Shown: positions 1 to 8,250, numbered from the stretch's first letter. The stretch: DNA of 62,437 nucleotides from Microcaldota archaeon (GCA_021814005.1 JAKAJC010000006.1:1-62437); one strand, 5' to 3'. Notes: generated by a model from the sequence alone, not told the origin. Numbers and translations are program-made.

Positions 1-38
1 GGCGCGGCAGCGCCGGCGCAGATTTTCTGGTGTTGTTT

Positions 39-1223
39 ATGAAACTCTGGAACAAGGGCATCGAACTGGACAAGGCCGTGGAGGCTTACACCGTGGGCAG
101 CGACCCGCAGGTAGACTTGCTCATGCTGCCATATGACTGTCAGGCCAGCATAGCCCACGCCAACATGCTCAAGAAAATCGGAGTGCTGAATGCCAAAGAG
201 GCGGAGCAGCTCGTGTCGGGCCTTAACGAAATCATTGCCCTGCACAAAAAAGGCCAGTTCAAAATCGAGCAGGCCGACGAGGACTGCCACACTGCCATCG
301 AGAAATATCTTACTTCCAAATATGGCGAGGCGGGCAAGAAAATCCACACCGGCCGCTCCAGAAACGACCAGATTCTTGTTGCCATAACGCTCTACCAGAT
401 TGACCAGCTCAAAATGGTGAAAGAATTAGCTGCTGCTTTCATCTCGGCCTGCAAGTCTGCCAAGAAAAAATATGGCTCCATAGGTTTTGCGGGCTACACC
501 CACATGCAAAAGGCCATGCCGTCGAGCATCGGCCAGTGGCTCGGCTCCTATGAGGATGCAATGTCAGACAATCTCATCCTTATCGACGCGCAGCTCAAAA
601 TGCTGGACCAGAATCCATTGGGCACCGGTGCGGGCTACAACATTCCTGTGTTCAATCTTGACAGAAAGATGACTGCAAAAGAGCTCGGCTTTTCCAAAGT
701 GCAGGAAAATCCGGTCTATGCGCAGCATGCAAGGGGCAAATTCGCTGCCGGCACACTTTCGGTGCTCACCCAAGTGATGTATGACCTCAACAAATTTGCA
801 ACAGACCTCACCCTCTTCTCCATGGTCGAGTTCGGCTACGCAAAGCTCCCTGCCGAATTCACCACCGGCTCCTCCATCATGCCGCAAAAGCGCAACCCTG
901 ATGTGTGCGAGCTCATGAGGGCCAAATACCACGTGGTGCTTGGCGAGGAGTTCAAGGTCAAGAGCATGATGGCCAACCTCATGTTCGGCTTCAACCGCGA
1001 CATGCAGCTCACAAAAGAGCCGCTTGTCAACGCCATGGAAATCACCCAGTCCAGCCTCAGCATTGCTGCCAAAATTGTCGAAAAAATAGAATTTGACAAG
1101 AAAAAGTGCGAGGCTTCGCTCACTCCCGAGCTTTACGCTACGGAGGAGGCCTACAAACTGGTGAAGGGTGGCATGCCGTTCAGGGACGCATACAAGCAGG
1201 TTGGCGAGAAATACAAAAAGTAG
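39..1223 (+). CDS. argH: Argininosuccinate lyase
   Basis: Cleaves argininosuccinate to arginine and fumarate, the last step of arginine synthesis, as a cytosolic homotetramer of the fumarase/aspartase superfamily. Visible family motifs are HTGRSRNDQ near residues 103-111 and the flexible catalytic loop GSSIMPQKRNPD near 277-288, which carries the catalytic serine. The ATG at 39 (MKLWNKG) fits the usual ArgH N-terminus better than the in-frame GTG at 30. At 394 residues it is shorter than the usual ~450-460, with the loss mainly at the C-terminus after the PFRDAYKQVG segment. The stop is followed by a T-rich tract that is also the 3' end of the convergent gene. Only 38 bases precede it, so upstream partners are unknown; argF lies 41 kb away in this window. 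Confidence 0.95.
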   Translation: MKLWNKGIELDKAVEAYTVGSDPQVDLLMLPYDCQASIAHANMLKKIGVLNAKEAEQLVSGLNEIIALHKKGQFKIEQADEDCHTAIEKYLTSKYGEAGKKIHTGRSRNDQILVAITLYQIDQLKMVKELAAAFISACKSAKKKYGSIGFAGYTHMQKAMPSSIGQWLGSYEDAMSDNLILIDAQLKMLDQNPLGTGAGYNIPVFNLDRKMTAKELGFSKVQENPVYAQHARGKFAAGTLSVLTQVMYDLNKFATDLTLFSMVEFGYAKLPAEFTTGSSIMPQKRNPDVCELMRAKYHVVLGEEFKVKSMMANLMFGFNRDMQLTKEPLVNAMEITQSSLSIAAKIVEKIEFDKKKCEASLTPELYATEEAYKLVKGGMPFRDAYKQVGEKYKK

Positions 1224-1228
1224 CGGGC

Positions 1229-1250
1229 GGGCGTCTGGCTCTATTTTTTA
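1229..1250. repeat. 22-nt direct repeat, copy 1 (U-rich 3' end)
   Basis: Identical to 2323-2344. It starts GGGCGTCTGG and ends in CTATTTTTTA. The copy lies just after the argH stop, where its T-run could terminate argH transcription, and it contains the stop codon (TTA on this strand) of the leftward gene ending at 1248. Confidence 0.85.
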
Positions 1251-2240
1251 TTTCATCTTCTTGGCGGCGTTTGCCAGTTTCAGGGCCCCTTCAATCATTA
1301 TTGGTGCGATTCTTCGGATGTGCTCGCGCAGGCCGTCATCCGTGGGCTCATTATCATAGTCGAAAAATATCGTCAGTTTTTCAGGCTCTATTTTTACTCT
1401 GCGGGAATTTTTGTCATTAAAAAGCGCGGCGATTTCAGGTGCGGCCGCAATCAGCTCGTCAAAACGCGAAGAATCCCCATCAATAATTAGTGCCGGTTTT
1501 CCATTCTTCATTATTTTGGCGTCGGTCCAGAAATTCCGTTTCGTACTGACTTCCATAAAGAATGAACTTTGAATTGGCATCCGAAGGGAAAAGCATCTTC
1601 CATCCTGTTTGTTCTGTCTTCTTTCCAAAACGATGTGAGTGCCTTGGCATTCCCCTTCCATCTGGTTTGTCTCACGAATTCCGATGAATGTCGGCATGTC
1701 TGTTTGGATGGGCTTAATTCCATATTTTTGTGCGATTTCATCCGCTTCTTCCTGAAACGCATTGATGTTCCCGGTCACTCTTTTTGCTGTCTTCGAGAAT
1801 ATGGCGCGGACGGCGAGAAATCCGCCAATCGGGGCCAGAATCATCAGAAGCAGATTAAGAAGGTCCCGCTCCGCGAAAACCGACCACCATTCCAGCGTTC
1901 TTTGGTCCAAAGTCATCTGGAAATTTTGGCTAAGGAGAAGTTTTGCCAGTCCGATTAGAGGTACCAGCATCAAAAGTAGGATAAGCCCGTATATCATCCA
2001 TTCCATCGGTTTTGCAAGTCCAAAACGGCGTGTAATGAGGACGGTCGCCCCCACAAAAGCAAAGGCCATGGCAGAGGCCGCGACTGCGACAAAAATAGAT
2101 TCAAGCGGACGGCTCGGCAAAAAAATTGAGGGTAGAATCACCAAAGAAATGACTAGAACGGCAACAATGATTTGCTGCCACCGTGGGCGACTGCTTATTT
2201 TGAACCGTTCATCCAGCCAGTCCCATCCGAACTTATCCAT
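1248..2240 (-). CDS. Hypothetical membrane protein, four N-terminal TM segments
   Basis: I do not recognise this 330-residue protein. About four hydrophobic segments lie in the first ~165 residues (near 25-46, 49-70, 79-104 and 129-150), followed by a soluble domain of ~165 residues with mixed alpha/beta character and a lysine-rich end (AAKKMK). The topology suggests a membrane anchor with a cytoplasmic sensing or binding domain; that is inference. The ATG at 2240 is preceded by a good ribosome-binding site (GAGGTTGACTG) and, further up, an A/T-rich TATA-like stretch near 2298-2308. It converges on argH with only 24 bases between stops. Its stop lies in a 22-nt element repeated at the stop of the next gene. 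Confidence 0.8.
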   Translation of the reverse strand: MDKFGWDWLDERFKISSRPRWQQIIVAVLVISLVILPSIFLPSRPLESIFVAVAASAMAFAFVGATVLITRRFGLAKPMEWMIYGLILLLMLVPLIGLAKLLLSQNFQMTLDQRTLEWWSVFAERDLLNLLLMILAPIGGFLAVRAIFSKTAKRVTGNINAFQEEADEIAQKYGIKPIQTDMPTFIGIRETNQMEGECQGTHIVLERRQNKQDGRCFSLRMPIQSSFFMEVSTKRNFWTDAKIMKNGKPALIIDGDSSRFDELIAAAPEIAALFNDKNSRRVKIEPEKLTIFFDYDNEPTDDGLREHIRRIAPIMIEGALKLANAAKKMK

Positions 2241-2322
2241 CAGTCAACCTCGCAATCACGCGCTAATGCATGCGAACGCAGGCGCTTGAGCTCTTAGATT
2301 TAAAAAAAGATGGACGACTGGT

Positions 2323-2344
2323 GGGCGTCTGGCTCTATTTTTTA
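2323..2344. repeat. 22-nt direct repeat, copy 2
   Basis: Exact second copy of 1229-1250. As in copy 1, its last three bases are the stop codon of a leftward gene (here the one ending at 2342). Flanking sequence differs beyond a few bases, so the element rather than the genes appears duplicated. Confidence 0.85.
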
Positions 2345-3937
2345 CTTCAGCCCCTGCACGCAGAAGCTGAATCCAATCTGGGTGTATGCTCCGCCTTTTT
2401 CAACATCAACACTTGCGAAACCTACCAGACTGTTGTTGAATCGGTGCTCCACCTTTGCTCCGAACGGATAAGCGTAAGAGTCTGGGGCAAATTTTACCAT
2501 TGCCTTGTTTTCTTCGTCAGAATAAGCCACGCTGTATTGGGGCGAAAATGTCGGCTTTGTGGGGTTGTAGAACGCCTGCGGCGAGAAACCCCATGCCTCG
2601 TCTATTTCAAACGATACCTCTTTTCCTTTTCCGCTTTCGCGGCCCCATTGGTAAAACAATCCCGCCCTGCTGTGCACGCTTCCTGAGAATTTCAACTGTC
2701 CGCCCCATGCGGCTGCCGCCTCAAGAGGCGTCAGCTCCATTTTGAATCCCTGCATCGGCAGCACGCTTACCATGTATGGCGCGAATTCTGTGATAAAAAA
2801 GAAGTCAGAGGCCAGCTGCTGCCCGCCCACAAGCGCAAGATTCATGCTTGGCAGAAATGCCTGCTGCACCGCCGCATTTTCATCGCCTTTTTCGCGCATA
2901 TTGTAATACACGCCAAACGGATTGCCAAGCGAATATGGCGTGTAGGCCTTGAACATGCCGAAGCGCACCTGCCTGACATTGTCGTCAAATCCGCCCTCTG
3001 CTTTTACAATGGCGCTTCCATCGCCATTGAGCGAGAGCTTGATGCCTGTCTGCTCCTCCAAATGGTTCAACCCGAAGTTGGTGGCTGCGCGCAAAACCCT
3101 GTCTGACGGCAGCTCGATATGGCCCGTGTTTGACATCAGCCCCATTGAGTAGGGCACATAGCCGTTCGCACTCAAAATTGTTTCAAACGCGTGATATGGC
3201 TCGCTGCCGGCATCAGTTATCTGGTCATAATTCACGTCCCATATCCTCTTGCCGCGGTAAATGGCCTCGATGTGGGCCGTGCCGGAGCCGCTTGGCATTG
3301 TAAGCATGACTGCGTGCCCGAGTTTCAGCTCGTCGCCGAGCTTGCGCCCGGCTGATGCGTGTATGCCGCCGCAGATGTCTGTCCACTGCCCGCTCTCATA
3401 CCTCTCGAAAAGCCCGTTCGCGTCCGAGCCTGGAAACATCGCCGCCCCCATGCTGCCCGCCTTGTGCGGGTCATACATTTCCCCGAATTTGCCGAGCCAG
3501 TAGGCGGCGGTCGCCACCCTTTCGAATTCGCTGCGGTTTCGGTTTAGCTCGCCAATCAGCCCGTAGAACGCATCCGCGCTCCTGAATTTCAGCCGCGGAC
3601 TGCCGTTCGTCTTGAAATAGTCTGTAACTTTTTCCATCTGCTTGTTCGAAGCGCAGGTTTCGTAGAACCTGACAGCCTTGCGGAAAGCGTCCAATGATTC
3701 GGAGGTGAAATATTTCTCGGCCATGGGCAGGCTGTTCACAAGCGTTACAACATTCTGGTTCAGGCTGACGTTGATATGGGCCGGGGCGTCATCAAGTGCG
3801 AATGCGCTGCCTACAAACAGGCCGCTGCGAAAAAGTTCGAAAACCAGGTCATTGACTCTGTTGTCGGCGCGCAGGGCGGGCTTGGATGTCTCAGACTGCC
3901 ACGGGGGCGGCAGTTTGATTTGCATCACAAATACCAT
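2342..3937 (-). CDS. Transglutaminase-like cysteine protein with beta-rich C-terminus
   Basis: The protein is not recognised as a whole (531 residues). Around residues 187-238 there is an arrangement typical of the transglutaminase-like fold: Cys189 in DICGGIHASAG, then His222 in TAHIEAIYRGK, then Asp234 in RIWDVNYD, matching a Cys-His-Asp triad. This suggests a peptidase or transferase. The N-terminal ~180 residues look helical. The C-terminal ~200 residues alternate hydrophobic and polar residues like repeated beta strands and end in an aromatic-rich strand (TQIGFSF). No clear signal peptide is seen. The ATG at 3937 has GGAGCAGGA upstream; an ATG at 3925 is the alternative. It follows the tRNA endonuclease by 65 bases and may share its transcript. 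Confidence 0.65.
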   Translation of the reverse strand: MVFVMQIKLPPPWQSETSKPALRADNRVNDLVFELFRSGLFVGSAFALDDAPAHINVSLNQNVVTLVNSLPMAEKYFTSESLDAFRKAVRFYETCASNKQMEKVTDYFKTNGSPRLKFRSADAFYGLIGELNRNRSEFERVATAAYWLGKFGEMYDPHKAGSMGAAMFPGSDANGLFERYESGQWTDICGGIHASAGRKLGDELKLGHAVMLTMPSGSGTAHIEAIYRGKRIWDVNYDQITDAGSEPYHAFETILSANGYVPYSMGLMSNTGHIELPSDRVLRAATNFGLNHLEEQTGIKLSLNGDGSAIVKAEGGFDDNVRQVRFGMFKAYTPYSLGNPFGVYYNMREKGDENAAVQQAFLPSMNLALVGGQQLASDFFFITEFAPYMVSVLPMQGFKMELTPLEAAAAWGGQLKFSGSVHSRAGLFYQWGRESGKGKEVSFEIDEAWGFSPQAFYNPTKPTFSPQYSVAYSDEENKAMVKFAPDSYAYPFGAKVEHRFNNSLVGFASVDVEKGGAYTQIGFSFCVQGLK

Positions 3938-4002
3938 GCAGGTCCTGCTCCACGTTCCAATGCCGCGCCAGCTCCGCTTTAGGGCTCATCTCTCCATTCT
4001 TT

Positions 4003-5187
4003 TTAGGGCTGCACCCACTCAATCTCGTAATATTCGTAGGGCGAGCCCGGAATTTCTATTCTGTGCACAGCGTAATAAGTGACGCTTGTTTCGCGGTCTG
4101 CAATTGCAATCATGAGCTCAAGGCCGGCCTGCTTGCACTCCTCAATTGCGGCCGCCATCTCCTCCCCGCCAAGATATTCCTCTTCGGAAAGGGAGAGCAT
4201 GAGATAGCGCGGATGGCCGCTTTTCGGATTTTCAATGTCTGTGCCTTTGCGGTGATAAAGAAGGAAATCCAATTTCGAAAGAGAATGGGTTTTTTTCTCA
4301 TTTTCATTTTTTTTCTTTTTCTGCCCCGGAATTGCCAGCACAAATGTTTTGCGCACAGAATGAGCCACCCTAATTGCGCGCGCCCATTCCGAGATGAGCA
4401 GGCGCGAGCTTCTTGGAAACACGTGCAGCACGTGCTGGCTGTGCACCCAATTCTCCCCCTTGCCCGGATTTGCGCCGGGGAAGTAAATGCGGAAATGGGT
4501 TCCGAATTTGAAGCCCGTCTTGAGCACAAATCCGTTGAGCCTCCAGTCCTCATACACTTCGAAAAGCGAGCGGAAATCCTCGCGCCGCGCACCGGCGAGC
4601 TTCATCAGCTCTTTCTCGTTTGCATTGTCGAGCTTGAGGCCCGCGTGCTTCATCAGGAAAAGCGTTTCATAAATGTCAAGTTTGCCAAGCCGCCCGCGCT
4701 GCTCAGCCTTGTAAGTTGCAAACTGGCCGAACCAGCCCTGATTATAGAGCGCCTTGGCTGTGTCGTCGTCATCTATTACTGCGAAAAGGTCGTCAGCATA
4801 AAATCTAGCGCGTGCGGCAAAGCCGGGCGGCTCGAATTTTCCCTGCGGATATGCTTTGGCTGCCTGATGCTTGTGTGCGCCAATATTTTCCGAAACCGGC
4901 CTTGCAATCAGGCCTCGGTCACGCCAATCTTTGAATGTGAGATAGCGCGCCATTAGCTTGGGGCGGTCAAGTAATTCGGCCACCTCGTTGAAATGCCACT
5001 CGTTTCCGGCCACGTCAAGCACTTTGGCGTTGCGGATGTCGATAAGATAGAGCGCCTCTTCAGCAGACAAATCCACGTGCCCGCGGTTCATCACGCCCCA
5101 GTATCCGTTGACCAGCGAGCTTACGCTCTGGGGTTGTGTCGCGCGCACCAGCTTTTCTTTTTTGAGGATTTCAAGCTCGACGGCCAT
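4003..5187 (-). CDS. endA: tRNA-splicing endonuclease, epsilon-2-like multi-unit form
   Basis: Removes introns from pre-tRNA at bulge-helix-bulge motifs. The catalytic core is clear: VLKTGFKFGTHFRIY with Tyr235, HSQHVLHVFPR with His249, and RVAHSVRKTFVLA with Lys280, the Tyr-His-Lys triad of the EndA family. At 394 residues it is about twice an alpha4-type subunit (~180). A second, degenerate copy of the fold's N-terminal motif (YLTFKDWRDRGLIARP, 82-97) precedes the catalytic unit, and a beta-type C-terminal unit follows from ~305. This alphaN-alpha-betaC order is the layout described for the epsilon-2 enzyme of ARMAN archaea. A Lys/Glu/Asn-rich stretch (~288-300) links core and C-unit. A TATA-like TATAAATAAG lies 24-33 nt upstream, suggesting a leaderless ATG. 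An intron-bearing tRNA-Arg is at 12671. Confidence 0.9.
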   Translation of the reverse strand: MAVELEILKKEKLVRATQPQSVSSLVNGYWGVMNRGHVDLSAEEALYLIDIRNAKVLDVAGNEWHFNEVAELLDRPKLMARYLTFKDWRDRGLIARPVSENIGAHKHQAAKAYPQGKFEPPGFAARARFYADDLFAVIDDDDTAKALYNQGWFGQFATYKAEQRGRLGKLDIYETLFLMKHAGLKLDNANEKELMKLAGARREDFRSLFEVYEDWRLNGFVLKTGFKFGTHFRIYFPGANPGKGENWVHSQHVLHVFPRSSRLLISEWARAIRVAHSVRKTFVLAIPGQKKKKNENEKKTHSLSKLDFLLYHRKGTDIENPKSGHPRYLMLSLSEEEYLGGEEMAAAIEECKQAGLELMIAIADRETSVTYYAVHRIEIPGSPYEYYEIEWVQP

Positions 5188-5209
5188 ACGTAAAACTAGG
5201 GCATTAGGA

Positions 5210-5220
5210 CTATAAATAAG
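5210..5220 (-). promoter_or_regulatory. TATA box of the tRNA endonuclease gene
   Basis: The leftward strand reads CTTATTTATAG. Its centre is ~26 nt upstream of the ATG at 5187, so transcription should start at or next to the start codon. Confidence 0.65.
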
Positions 5221-5243
5221 CGCGCACGGGCTTGAAAAAAGAT

Positions 5244-6458
5244 TTACTTCACTATACCGAACGCGCTAAGGCGCCAGCGCTGGCCCATGCGGCGCGAAAG
5301 GGCGACCTTCTGCCCTTTTTCTGCATAAATCGGCCTCTTCAGCTTGAGTGTGAGCGCGCCGCCCTTCAATTTGATGATTACTCCGATTGAGGTGGCCGTG
5401 CCTGCCGAAATAACGAGCGCCTCGGCAGCTTTGAGCGGCGGGTTGTCAAATCCCTCGCGCTTAATCAGCGTGTATTCGATTTCGGGCTGCTCAAGAACGG
5501 GCCCAAGCGCGGCCGGATTGCCGACCATGTTGCCCACAAGTGAATCCCCTTTGGTAAGGGCCGGGTCAAGAGTGGTGCCGATGCCGATAAGCCCGCCTGG
5601 TTTTGCAACCGCAAGCGTGCCGTCGGCAGTGCTCAAACTGCTGACCTCGAATTCAAGAGAAAGATAGGTTTCCTTGCCCTCTTTGTCCTTTTCCTTGCGG
5701 AAAATTCCGGGCTTTATCTTGAGCTTGTCGCCCACCTTGAGCGTGCCCGTAATCAGCGAGCCGCCCAGCACGCCGCCAGACAATTTTTCCAAAGACTGGC
5801 CGGGGCGGTTGATGTCAAAGCTGCGCGCAATATACATCTTGGCCGGCGCCCCCTCGTTGCGCTTGGGCGTGGGAATGTGGGTTTCGATTGCCTCCACCAG
5901 CTTGTCGATGTTGGCATTGTAATTTGCCGAAACAGGAATAATGGGCGCATCCTCGGCGGTCGTGCCCTTCAAAAATGCCTTGATTTGCTTGTAATTCTCA
6001 ATCGCCTTGTCTTCAGGAATCAAGTCAATCTTGTTCTGGACAACGATTACTTTCTTGATGCCCAGAATGTCCAGCACCATGAGATGCTCGGCAGTCTGCG
6101 GCTGGGGGCAGGGTTCGTTTGCCGCAATGACCAGAAGCGCGCCGTCCACTATGTTGGCGGCCGAAATCATGGTGGTCATCAGGGTTTCGTGTCCGGGCGC
6201 GTCAAGAAAAGAGACGCGGCGGGCCAGCTCCCATTCGGCCTTGGCGGCCGCCTCTTTCGGCAGCTGTGCTTCAGGCAAATAACGGCCGTCTTTCTTGTTT
6301 TTGTAAAAAGTCACGTCAGCATATCCGATTTTGATTGTAATGCCGCGCTTAAGCTCTTCAGAATGAGTGTCTGTCCATTTGCCGGTAAGCGCCTTGGTCA
6401 GGCTGGTCTTGCCATGGTCGACATGGCCCACCATTCCGATGTTGACTTCAGCCTGCAA
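5244..6458 (-). CDS. eif2g: Translation initiation factor aIF2 subunit gamma
   Basis: GTPase subunit of the archaeal aIF2 heterotrimer, which brings initiator Met-tRNA to the small ribosomal subunit. The G domain shows GHVDHGKTSL (P-loop, residues 11-20), the effector region with GITIKIGYAD, DAPGHETLMTTM and NKIDL; the beta-barrel domains II and III follow. Length (404) is near the usual ~410. The usual Cys-X2-Cys zinc knuckles after the YAD motif are absent: the segment to DAPGH contains no cysteine. The start is a TTG at 6458 with GAGGGA about 7 bases upstream. It lies 37 bases after the S6e gene on the same strand, so the two probably share a transcript. Confidence 0.96.
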   Translation of the reverse strand: MQAEVNIGMVGHVDHGKTSLTKALTGKWTDTHSEELKRGITIKIGYADVTFYKNKKDGRYLPEAQLPKEAAAKAEWELARRVSFLDAPGHETLMTTMISAANIVDGALLVIAANEPCPQPQTAEHLMVLDILGIKKVIVVQNKIDLIPEDKAIENYKQIKAFLKGTTAEDAPIIPVSANYNANIDKLVEAIETHIPTPKRNEGAPAKMYIARSFDINRPGQSLEKLSGGVLGGSLITGTLKVGDKLKIKPGIFRKEKDKEGKETYLSLEFEVSSLSTADGTLAVAKPGGLIGIGTTLDPALTKGDSLVGNMVGNPAALGPVLEQPEIEYTLIKREGFDNPPLKAAEALVISAGTATSIGVIIKLKGGALTLKLKRPIYAEKGQKVALSRRMGQRWRLSAFGIVK

Positions 6459-6495
6459 AAGAATCCCTCAAAGCGGCCATGAGCCGCCTTTTCGC

Positions 6496-6894
6496 CTACT
6501 TCTTCTCCTTCTCTTTCTTGGCTGTTGCCGGGAAGAGCTCGGCCAGGGGCTTGGTGCCTGCCTTTTTCACCACGCAGTTTATCTGCTGGATTTCGTCGGA
6601 AACAAGGTTTCCGCGCACGCTGCGCTTGCGCCGCGCTCCCTTGGCCGTGGAAATGTAGCCGGGGCCGGAAGCCAGCAGCACGCCTGTGCGCCGCGGACCG
6701 CTCACGTCGGCGCGCATCGGGTAGCCGGACGTGTCCGACCCGCCGGTGACTGCCAGCGTGTAGCCGGCTGCGCCGACGAGACCGCCGTCAAGCTCGTCGC
6801 CGATTTTGCGGCCGAGCAGGGCGGACTCCTTGCCTTTAGCGACTTCCGTCTGGAAGCTCTTGCCTGAACTGGGCTCTGAGATAACCACTATCAT
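6496..6894 (-). CDS. rps6e: 30S ribosomal protein S6e
   Basis: Archaeal/eukaryotic small-subunit ribosomal protein. Family landmarks are GRKIGDELDG, TGGSDTSGYPMRADV, the basic GARRKRSVRGN and the following VSDEIQQIN. Length 132 is typical for the archaeal form, which lacks the long eukaryotic C-terminal helix; here a short Lys/Glu tail follows. The ATG at 6894 has GGGAGGTT upstream, and the TATA-like TTTAAAT at 6949-6955 leaves a leader of about 30 nt. It is the first gene of a unit with aIF2-gamma. Confidence 0.96.
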   Translation of the reverse strand: MIVVISEPSSGKSFQTEVAKGKESALLGRKIGDELDGGLVGAAGYTLAVTGGSDTSGYPMRADVSGPRRTGVLLASGPGYISTAKGARRKRSVRGNLVSDEIQQINCVVKKAGTKPLAELFPATAKKEKEKK

Positions 6895-6948
6895 GTAACC
6901 GAACCTCCCAATCTAAGGAGACTATAGTCTATGCATTCCATCTCGAGA

Positions 6949-6955
6949 TTTAAAT
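6949..6955. promoter_or_regulatory. Shared bidirectional TATA element
   Basis: A symmetric TTTAAA core lies 26 nt upstream of the small rightward gene at 6978, which would be leaderless, and ~58 nt upstream of the leftward S6e start, which would have a short leader with a ribosome-binding site. Confidence 0.5.
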
Positions 6956-6977
6956 AGGTTCCTGCCCCTATATCTTC

Positions 6978-7154
6978 ATGTGCGCGAGTTCAAACTCTCG
7001 GGGGCCGCTCCTCTGGCCTGCGCTTCTGACGGGCTTTTTCGGCCTGTTGTGGCTGGCGCAGGAAATGGGCTGGCTGCCGACCAACCTGCCGCTGGGGCCC
7101 ATGAGCGTTCTCATCGCGGCTCTGGCAATGGTGCGCTATGCTTATGAAAAATAA
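6978..7154 (+). CDS. Small two-helix membrane protein (58 aa)
   Basis: A 58-residue frame starting MCASSNSRG. It has two hydrophobic segments (about residues 10-27 and 40-52) joined by an amphipathic turn (QEMGWLPTNLPLGP) and a charged end (RYAYEK). No family is recognised; small two-helix proteins of this shape are common in archaea. Support for a real gene comes from the TATA-like TTTAAAT exactly 26 nt upstream, the full-length frame without rare interruptions, and the next rightward gene only 42 bases on. It is probably co-transcribed with the 110-residue protein at 7197. Confidence 0.6.
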   Translation: MCASSNSRGPLLWPALLTGFFGLLWLAQEMGWLPTNLPLGPMSVLIAALAMVRYAYEK

Positions 7155-7196
7155 AAAATAAACAAAAATGAAAATCAAAGAAAAAGGTGACTTTAC

Positions 7197-7529
7197 ATGC
7201 GCGTTGTTTTCGAAATCCCGATTGCGAAAAAATCAGTGCTGATGCCCCTTCTCGAGGCAGACCCGTACGGCGAGCAGTCGCCGGCGCAGTATGCGAAGAT
7301 GAGCTTTGCACGCAACGGCTACAAGGTGAAGGACGGCGCGCAGCTTGACGAGGACCGCGAAAAGCTCTACCTCGTGCTGAGGGGGCCAGACGAATTTTTG
7401 CCTTTTGCCAAAATGAAGCTGGGCGACATGGCCGTGCTCTGCAAGCCCGAAGTCAACGACCGCATCATGAAGAAAATCGAGGACGAGGAGTCGGGCGCCG
7501 AGCAGGGCATGGGCGCAATATTCGGCTGA
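7197..7529 (+). CDS. Hypothetical cytosolic protein (110 aa)
   Basis: I do not recognise this short, soluble, charged alpha/beta protein, which has no membrane segment. The ATG at 7197 is preceded by AAAGGTGACTTTAC, a clear ribosome-binding site. The N-terminus begins with a beta strand (MRVVFEIPI), the middle holds LYLVLRGPDEFLPFAKMKLGD, and the end is glycine-rich. It lies between the 58-residue membrane protein and a gene that starts 9 bases after its stop, so it is likely the second gene of a small operon. Confidence 0.75.
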   Translation: MRVVFEIPIAKKSVLMPLLEADPYGEQSPAQYAKMSFARNGYKVKDGAQLDEDREKLYLVLRGPDEFLPFAKMKLGDMAVLCKPEVNDRIMKKIEDEESGAEQGMGAIFG

Positions 7530-7538
7530 GGTTACTTT

Positions 7539-8204
7539 GTGTCAGCTATTCCAACGCGTTGGGAAGCAAAGCGGCGTCTCTCGGTCTTCTTCAATTCATG
7601 GAAACTATGGACTAAAATTATTTTCTACGTTCTCCTCCCAATCATTCTACTTTCATCTTTTTATCCAACTCCCTTAGATAAGCCGTCCGCTGACACCATT
7701 AACGGGAAGAGCATTAGTCTATCTGAGTTATCAACTGCTTCTAAATTTCAGAGTTCGTTATTCGCACCAGAGAAATTCATTCAGAAGTTTGCTGGGATAC
7801 AAGACCTAGCTATATACGATCTTTGTTTTTGGGAAAAAGGTGACGCGATGGTGGAGAAGAACGGCGAGAATTCCTCATTGTATATGAACTGGAGTGTAAC
7901 TGTTGATAATACCTCAATATCTGTTCCCCCACACGGAACCGCCTGTTTCCATATCTCTTCTACCGAAGTGAGACACTATACAACGAACTACACCTGGGCT
8001 GCTACACCTCAGCTTCTATTTAGCGCGTCTGAGTTTCAACAAGAACGTCATACTCTGATACATCCCGGAACGGTGGGTTCATATCTAACAATAGACCTGT
8101 TTGCCTACGTTCTGATAGTGCTCTCAGTTATTGCTGTATGGGTGTTCATGTGGAGAAAAATATTCTCTTTCTTGAATTTTCTCCAATCTAAAAAGTGGTT
8201 TTAG
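7539..8204 (+). CDS. Hypothetical protein with N- and C-terminal TM helices, AT-rich
   Basis: The protein is not recognised (221 residues). One hydrophobic helix near residues 26-45 and another near 187-208 flank a ~140-residue polar domain with two cysteines, which would face outside if both helices span the membrane. The start is GTG at 7539, with TGAGGTTAC overlapping the previous stop as ribosome-binding site. Base use differs sharply from the neighbours: the gene is AT-rich, with many TTA, ATA and AAT codons. This suggests recent transfer or relaxed selection. The stretch 8205-8283 after it is also AT-rich and carries the next promoter. Confidence 0.65.
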   Translation: MSAIPTRWEAKRRLSVFFNSWKLWTKIIFYVLLPIILLSSFYPTPLDKPSADTINGKSISLSELSTASKFQSSLFAPEKFIQKFAGIQDLAIYDLCFWEKGDAMVEKNGENSSLYMNWSVTVDNTSISVPPHGTACFHISSTEVRHYTTNYTWAATPQLLFSASEFQQERHTLIHPGTVGSYLTIDLFAYVLIVLSVIAVWVFMWRKIFSFLNFLQSKKWF

Positions 8205-8250
8205 TGAGCTTTTTGATTTTTCACATATAATCATCACCTGTTTTTTCGTC

